Shown: one piece after another, positions 61,106-64,000 of the stretch
Layout of the letters: the number at the start of each line of letters is the position of its first letter
How positions within the stretch are numbered: position 1 is the first letter of the stretch
NCBI GenBank assembly: GCA_017936925.1
Contig: JAGBEP010000002.1
Location: forward strand, 44,397-108,396
Direction of reading: 5' to 3'
Source of the DNA: Clostridia bacterium
GTDB lineage: Bacteria > Bacillota > Clostridia > TANB77 > CAG-508
Length of the DNA: 64,000 nt
Program-made: the position numbers and the translations under genes
Notes under the pieces: generated by a model
Told to the model about the DNA's origin: nothing
What the model saw: the letters and a program-made list of their open reading frames with translations, nothing else
Databases searched by the model: none

Positions 61106-61168
61106 GCCGAAATCGGCTTAAAATATACACCGATATCGGTTGACTTTGATTTGTTAAAATGTTATAAT
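61106..61168 (+). promoter_or_regulatory. Promoter with two palindromic operators (ICE-B module)
   Basis: GCCGAAATCGGC (61106-61117) and ACCGATATCGGT (61129-61140), 23 bp apart centre to centre. TTGACT (61140-61145), 17 bases, TATAAT (61163-61168). It is the counterpart of 11970-12009 with a changed half-site. Confidence 0.85.
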
Positions 61169-61196
61169 GTTTAACGAAAAAAAATTACTTTTTGAG

Positions 61197-61236
61197 GCAG
61201 TACATATTTTATTTTTAGGGTGTACTGCATTTTTTT
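61197..61236 (+). terminator. Leader attenuator before the ICE-B pseudo-receiver gene
   Basis: GCAGTACA (61197) pairs with TGTACTGC (61221), followed by A and seven Ts. It is equivalent to 12037-12075. Confidence 0.75.
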
Positions 61237-61245
61237 GAAACAATA

Positions 61246-61258
61246 CTTGGGAAAATAG
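61246..61258 (+). promoter_or_regulatory. Operator-like motif CTTGGGAAAATAG
   Basis: Same place as the 12087 motif in ICE-A, between attenuator and ribosome site. Probable site for the double-HTH regulator. Confidence 0.55.
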
Positions 61259-61282
61259 CATATTAAGAAAGGAAGTAAAAAA

Positions 61283-61939
61283 ATGAAAGAAGTATTACTA
61301 GGAATTGTAGCAGTTGTATTTTTTATAATCATTGTTATTGAAATGATTAAAGAAAGTAAAGAAAATAAAAAGGAAGAAAATAATAATGATGTAAAAAAGG
61401 AAAGAGATCCAATGATGGAAAAACTAGAATTTTATAGGTCTTGTTATGGGAATGATATACCAAAAAAGATATATAGAATAGGAGAATGGGAAGAAGAAGT
61501 AAGAAAAGATTTACATCCTGTCGTTAAGATAAAAAATAAATATAAAGCAAATAAAGAAGTTAATATATTAATAGGAGATTATAATAAAGAATCAGTACGT
61601 AATAGTGTTGCAGTATTAGAAAGTATGGGATTAAATGTTAAAATTGCTAATTCTGGTTTAGAAATAATAGATAGATTAGCAAATGGAGAAAAATACGATT
61701 TAATTATAACTAACAATATTTATGATAAAGGACAATTTGATGGACTTGATTTATTATATGAACTAAAAGGAAGAGAAGATTTTAATACTCCTATAATTGT
61801 TCTAACAGTATCGCAAGATAAAAGAAATATGTTCTTGGTAAAAGGTTTTGATGAATATATGAGTAAATTATTAGAACAAGAAAAAGTATTAGAAACATTA
61901 CCAAAAGTAATTAAAGATTTAGAATTTAAAAAGCAATAA
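61283..61939 (+). CDS. Membrane-anchored pseudo-receiver domain protein (ICE-B copy)
   Basis: 218 aa. One N-terminal helix (VLLGIVAVVFFIIIVIEMI), a charged linker with YRIGEWEEEVRKD, then the receiver-like domain: ILIGDYNKESV, DLIITNNIYD, IIVLTVS, EYMSKLL. As in ICE-A the phospho-acceptor Asp is Asn while the Thr and Lys positions are kept. The two proteins are clearly related but diverged, unlike the near-identical VirB4 pair. Confidence 0.8.
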   Translation: MKEVLLGIVAVVFFIIIVIEMIKESKENKKEENNNDVKKERDPMMEKLEFYRSCYGNDIPKKIYRIGEWEEEVRKDLHPVVKIKNKYKANKEVNILIGDYNKESVRNSVAVLESMGLNVKIANSGLEIIDRLANGEKYDLIITNNIYDKGQFDGLDLLYELKGREDFNTPIIVLTVSQDKRNMFLVKGFDEYMSKLLEQEKVLETLPKVIKDLEFKKQ

Positions 61940-61966
61940 GTCTATTAAAGGCCTATTGCTTTTTTC
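61932..61966. terminator. Bidirectional terminator between ICE-B pseudo-receiver and double-HTH genes
   Basis: AGCAATA pairs with TATTGCT and is followed by TTTTTT; counterpart of 12782-12816. Confidence 0.78.
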
Positions 61967-62393
61967 TTCCTAACAAAGCGTCTATTGAAAAAGGTTTATA
62001 TATTTTTGTTAGACTATATAAAAAAGTAGTTGGTATTAAATTAACAGCAGTTTCGTAATGAGCATAATTCGCTTGTGATGTATTAATCTTTTTTGCGACT
62101 TCTTCTTGCGTCATACCATTTCTTTTACGAAGTGTTCTTAAATTAGTTGCTATAATTTCAAGATCAACATTTAAATCTTTATAAGTATCATCATTATATC
62201 TTGTTAAACCAAATAAATAATCCAAACTAAAATTATAATGATTTGCATATTCAATTAATCTTCTTAATGGAATAGTGTCTTTTCCAGTTTCCCATCCAGA
62301 CACGGTAGAATAATCTACATTAAAATATTCTGCAACTTCTTTTTGTTTAATATCATTATTTTCTCTACTATCTCTTAAATTTTTTATAATCAT
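61953..62393 (-). CDS. Double-HTH XRE regulator, 146 aa (ICE-B module regulator 2)
   Basis: The ATG at 62393 is preferred over GTG 62402 because AGGTGAGG lies between them and the ICE-A protein begins at the matching residue. Two HTH_XRE domains: IKQKEVAEYFNVDYSTVSGW and MTQEEVAKKINTSQANYAHY. It ends ALLGRKKQ. The recognition helices are closer to the ICE-A protein than those of regulator 1, in line with the shared CTWGGG motif. Confidence 0.87.
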   Translation of the reverse strand: MIIKNLRDSRENNDIKQKEVAEYFNVDYSTVSGWETGKDTIPLRRLIEYANHYNFSLDYLFGLTRYNDDTYKDLNVDLEIIATNLRTLRKRNGMTQEEVAKKINTSQANYAHYETAVNLIPTTFLYSLTKIYKPFSIDALLGRKKQ

Positions 62394-62422
62394 AAACCTC
62401 ACCTGATAATTATTATTTCATT

Positions 62423-62458
62423 AACTTGGGCTTATATTATAATTCTTGGGGAAATAGA
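62423..62458. promoter_or_regulatory. Direct-repeat operator upstream of the ICE-B double-HTH gene
   Basis: CTTGGG at 62425 and CTTGGGGAAATAG at 62445, 20 bp apart, as in ICE-A. The second equals the 12087 motif base for base. Confidence 0.62.
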
Positions 62459-62572
62459 CTATTTGATATTAAAAAAATAACTTTTTTGAGAATATTTGTT
62501 GTTTTGTTTTTAAAAACTTGCGAATATTTTTAAAAAAATCTTCAAAAACTTTAAAAAAATTAATATATATGT

Positions 62573-62578
62573 TATAAT
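62573..62578 (+). promoter_or_regulatory. -10 box of the BREX operon
   Basis: TATAAT 39 bases before the brxA start, in an A/T-rich region with only a weak -35 (TTTAAA-like). GGGAGG is the ribosome site. Confidence 0.5.
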
Positions 62579-62616
62579 GTAATCGTAAAAAAACCTTATA
62601 GAAAAGGGAGGAAAAT

Positions 62617-63213
62617 ATGGAAGATTATAGTGCTAAATTAACAGGAGAACCATTTTTATATAATGAAACTAAAATTTTAGCAAGATATTTATTAGACGGA
62701 GAAGATTTTGATACTCTCCGAAAAAGAAATGTTGAAGAAAATTTAATTCAACATAAAAAAATAAGTAGTGTATCAAGAACAAATTCTCCAATTTTTAGAA
62801 GATTAAAAGTTATGGATAGAGAAATGCTTGAAGAATTTGTTTATTCTGATATAGAAAATAGTAAATATATTCTTTTATATACAATTATGAAAACAGATAG
62901 ACTTGTAAGAGATTTCGTTTTTGAAGTGTATAAAGATAAATTATTTATGAGAAAAGAATATATAGAAAAATTTGATATAGATAATTGGTATGAAGAAAAA
63001 TGTATATTGAGTGAAACATTAAGAAACAGAACAGAAAGCACTGCTGCAAAACTAAAACAAGTTATTATGAAAATAATGCAAGATTCTGGACTAGTTATTA
63101 AAGAAAAAAATAAGTTTAAAATCGTAAGACCATTATTAAAAGAAAAATATATTAGTATATTAGATAGAAATGGAGATATTGAATATGCTAGAGCAATAGG
63201 AGGTCTATTATGA
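62617..63213 (+). CDS. brxA: BREX protein BrxA (DUF1819)
   Basis: 198 aa. The family opening YSAKLTGEPFLYNETKILAR is followed by EDFDTLRKRNVEENLIQHKK and YTIMKTDRLVRDFVFEVYKD, all typical of DUF1819/BrxA. BrxA is a small DNA-binding member of BREX phage-defence systems. The order brxA-brxB-brxC identifies the locus as BREX, most likely type I. The gene overlaps brxB by 4 bases. It occupies the slot in which ICE-A carries type I R-M. Confidence 0.93.
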   Translation: MEDYSAKLTGEPFLYNETKILARYLLDGEDFDTLRKRNVEENLIQHKKISSVSRTNSPIFRRLKVMDREMLEEFVYSDIENSKYILLYTIMKTDRLVRDFVFEVYKDKLFMRKEYIEKFDIDNWYEEKCILSETLRNRTESTAAKLKQVIMKIMQDSGLVIKEKNKFKIVRPLLKEKYISILDRNGDIEYARAIGGLL

Positions 63214-63782
63214 AAAGTATAAACGCTCGTTTAGATGAGATGACAAAAAAGTTAAATAGTAAAGATTTATTTGAATCAAATGGATTGGGTAATGAAATTA
63301 ATTTTCACGTTTTTGATTATGATCCAGAAGATGAATACATAGTAAGAAATCATGTTAAATATATGATTGAAAGAAGAAAAGATCTAAATTTAAAAGTTTT
63401 TGATATATATGAAATAATTATTCAAATATTAAAAGAAAAGGGTTATCTTGAACAAGTATTCAAATATGAAAAAACTAAAGGTGCTAAATACGTAAATGGA
63501 ATTATTTCTAAAACTTTAGGTATAAGCACTAACAATGATTTAATTGTAAAATATATAAAAGATAATATAGAACCTGGACAAACAATATTAATAACAGGAA
63601 TCGGTAAATCATATTCAATAGTTAGAGGTCATACTATTTTAAATAATTTACATAGTATAGTAACTAGTAATCCACTAATTATGTTATATCCAGGTAGATA
63701 TGATGGTCAGAGTTTTCAATTATTTAATATTTTAAATAACGACAATTATTATAGAGTGTTTCAATTCGTTGGAAGAAAGTAA
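63210..63782 (+). CDS. brxB: BREX protein BrxB (DUF1788)
   Basis: 190 aa. Family motifs: GLGNEINFHVFDYDPEDEYI near 25, then ILITGIGKSYSIVRGHTILN and PLIMLYPGRYDGQSFQLFNI. The end NDNYYRVFQFVGRK is also typical. BrxB is required in type I BREX, with an unsettled biochemical role. ATG overlaps the brxA stop (ATGA). Confidence 0.93.
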   Translation: MKSINARLDEMTKKLNSKDLFESNGLGNEINFHVFDYDPEDEYIVRNHVKYMIERRKDLNLKVFDIYEIIIQILKEKGYLEQVFKYEKTKGAKYVNGIISKTLGISTNNDLIVKYIKDNIEPGQTILITGIGKSYSIVRGHTILNNLHSIVTSNPLIMLYPGRYDGQSFQLFNILNNDNYYRVFQFVGRK

Positions 63783-63803
63783 TTAAGTAAGAGAGGTAAT
63801 ATT

Positions 63804-64000
63804 ATGGAAAAATTAAAAAATATATATATAAAAGATATTAATCGTGAAATACAAGGTGTTATAAAAGTTGATGATGAAACTTTTATATCTCAAGAATTGG
63901 AAGAATATGTTGTTACTGAAGAACTTTTAAAACATTTTAGAAATTTCTTTAGTTCTTATAATGTTAGTTTAGCAAAACCTACAGAAAATATGGGAGTATG
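63804..64000 (+). CDS. brxC: BREX ATPase BrxC, N-terminal part (cut by window edge)
   Basis: The first 65 codons are visible: MEKLKNIYIKDINREIQGVI, QELEEYVVTEELLKHFRNFF and KPTENMGV, then the edge. This is the conserved start of BrxC, a large P-loop ATPase of about 1200 residues; its Walker A would come just beyond the edge. AGAGAGG precedes the ATG. pglX, pglZ and brxL are expected downstream. Confidence 0.9.
   Translation, partial: MEKLKNIYIKDINREIQGVIKVDDETFISQELEEYVVTEELLKHFRNFFSSYNVSLAKPTENMGV

Larger units (their letters stand above)
26090..64000. mobile_element. ICE-B, left and central part of a second related ICE
   Basis: It starts with partition genes, then adhesin and sortase, a polyvalent helicase-methylase, primase, MobC, relaxase, coupling protein and type IV secretion genes, then cargo and a regulatory module matching ICE-A gene for gene. 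It runs off the right edge inside brxC, so its recombinases are not seen. Gene-to-gene offsets to ICE-A are about 51.8 kb before the 56 kb cassette and about 52.6 kb after it, which suggests roughly 50 kb per element. The precise left end is inferred. Confidence 0.8.

Noticed and set aside
1..64000. Alternative genetic code (TGA as Trp), considered because of the extreme A/T content
   Set aside because: TGA ends several clear genes (for example at 24202, 32793 and 49832), and Trp residues in conserved motifs are TGG.
1..64000. CRISPR arrays, rRNA or tRNA genes, insertion sequences, group II introns
   Set aside because: No regular repeat-spacer pattern, tRNA cloverleaf, rRNA segment, DDE transposase or intron-type reverse transcriptase was seen.

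Overview
The window is very AT-rich with standard bacterial gene structure: strong Shine-Dalgarno sites, AGA as the favoured Arg codon, TGA used as a stop and Trp written only as TGG. This fits a low-GC Bacillota (gut Bacilli or Clostridia type) using the standard code. No host housekeeping gene is visible. The whole 64 kb is conjugative-element DNA.

Layout. Two related but distinct integrative conjugative elements (ICEs) of the Tn1549-like type appear to lie head to tail. ICE-A (1 to about 26.0 kb) is seen from the end of its transfer operon to its right end. ICE-B (about 26.1 kb onward) is seen from its left end to its second cargo zone and runs off the right edge. The overlap shows one plan: partition genes, surface adhesin, polyvalent helicase-methylase, primase, relaxosome, type IV secretion, cargo zone 1, regulatory module, defence cargo, sigma factor, recombinases. 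The VirB4 copies are almost identical as protein but differ at many synonymous sites, so these are separately evolved relatives and not a recent duplication or an assembly repeat. Distances between matching genes give a unit size of roughly 50 kb.

ICE-A: end of the transfer operon (1-5473); cargo zone 1 with an unknown protein and an ABC transporter plus two-component system (5551-11654); a regulatory module of an XRE repressor, a membrane-anchored pseudo-receiver and a double-HTH XRE protein (11683-13243); a type I restriction-modification system (13441-19391); an attenuated leader and sigma-like factor (19392-20543); a structured-RNA candidate and a small operon with a PemK/MazF-type toxin (20544-22041); and three serine recombinase genes, the first with its catalytic serine replaced by alanine (22131-25809).

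ICE-B: a 48-aa protein and ParA/ParB (26171-28154); a thioester adhesin with its sortase (28329-32542); a 2384-aa ArdC-like/methylase/helicase protein with a complete tnpV gene nested in another frame (33184-40338); primase and regulators (40398-42664); a candidate oriT with MobC (42665-43219); a small cargo cassette (43434-44781); relaxase, PcfB, ArdC-like protein, coupling protein and T4SS genes (44850-58041); cargo zone 1 with a methyltransferase-like membrane protein and a UmuC/YolD pair (58183-60806); the same regulatory module (60834-62393); and the start of a BREX phage-defence system (brxA, brxB, partial brxC).

The same slot, just beyond the regulatory module, holds type I R-M in ICE-A and BREX in ICE-B, which marks it as a defence hotspot. 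The module is the most unusual conserved unit: its main operator has changed symmetrically between the two elements, while a second operator motif, an attenuator and the pseudo-receiver are kept.
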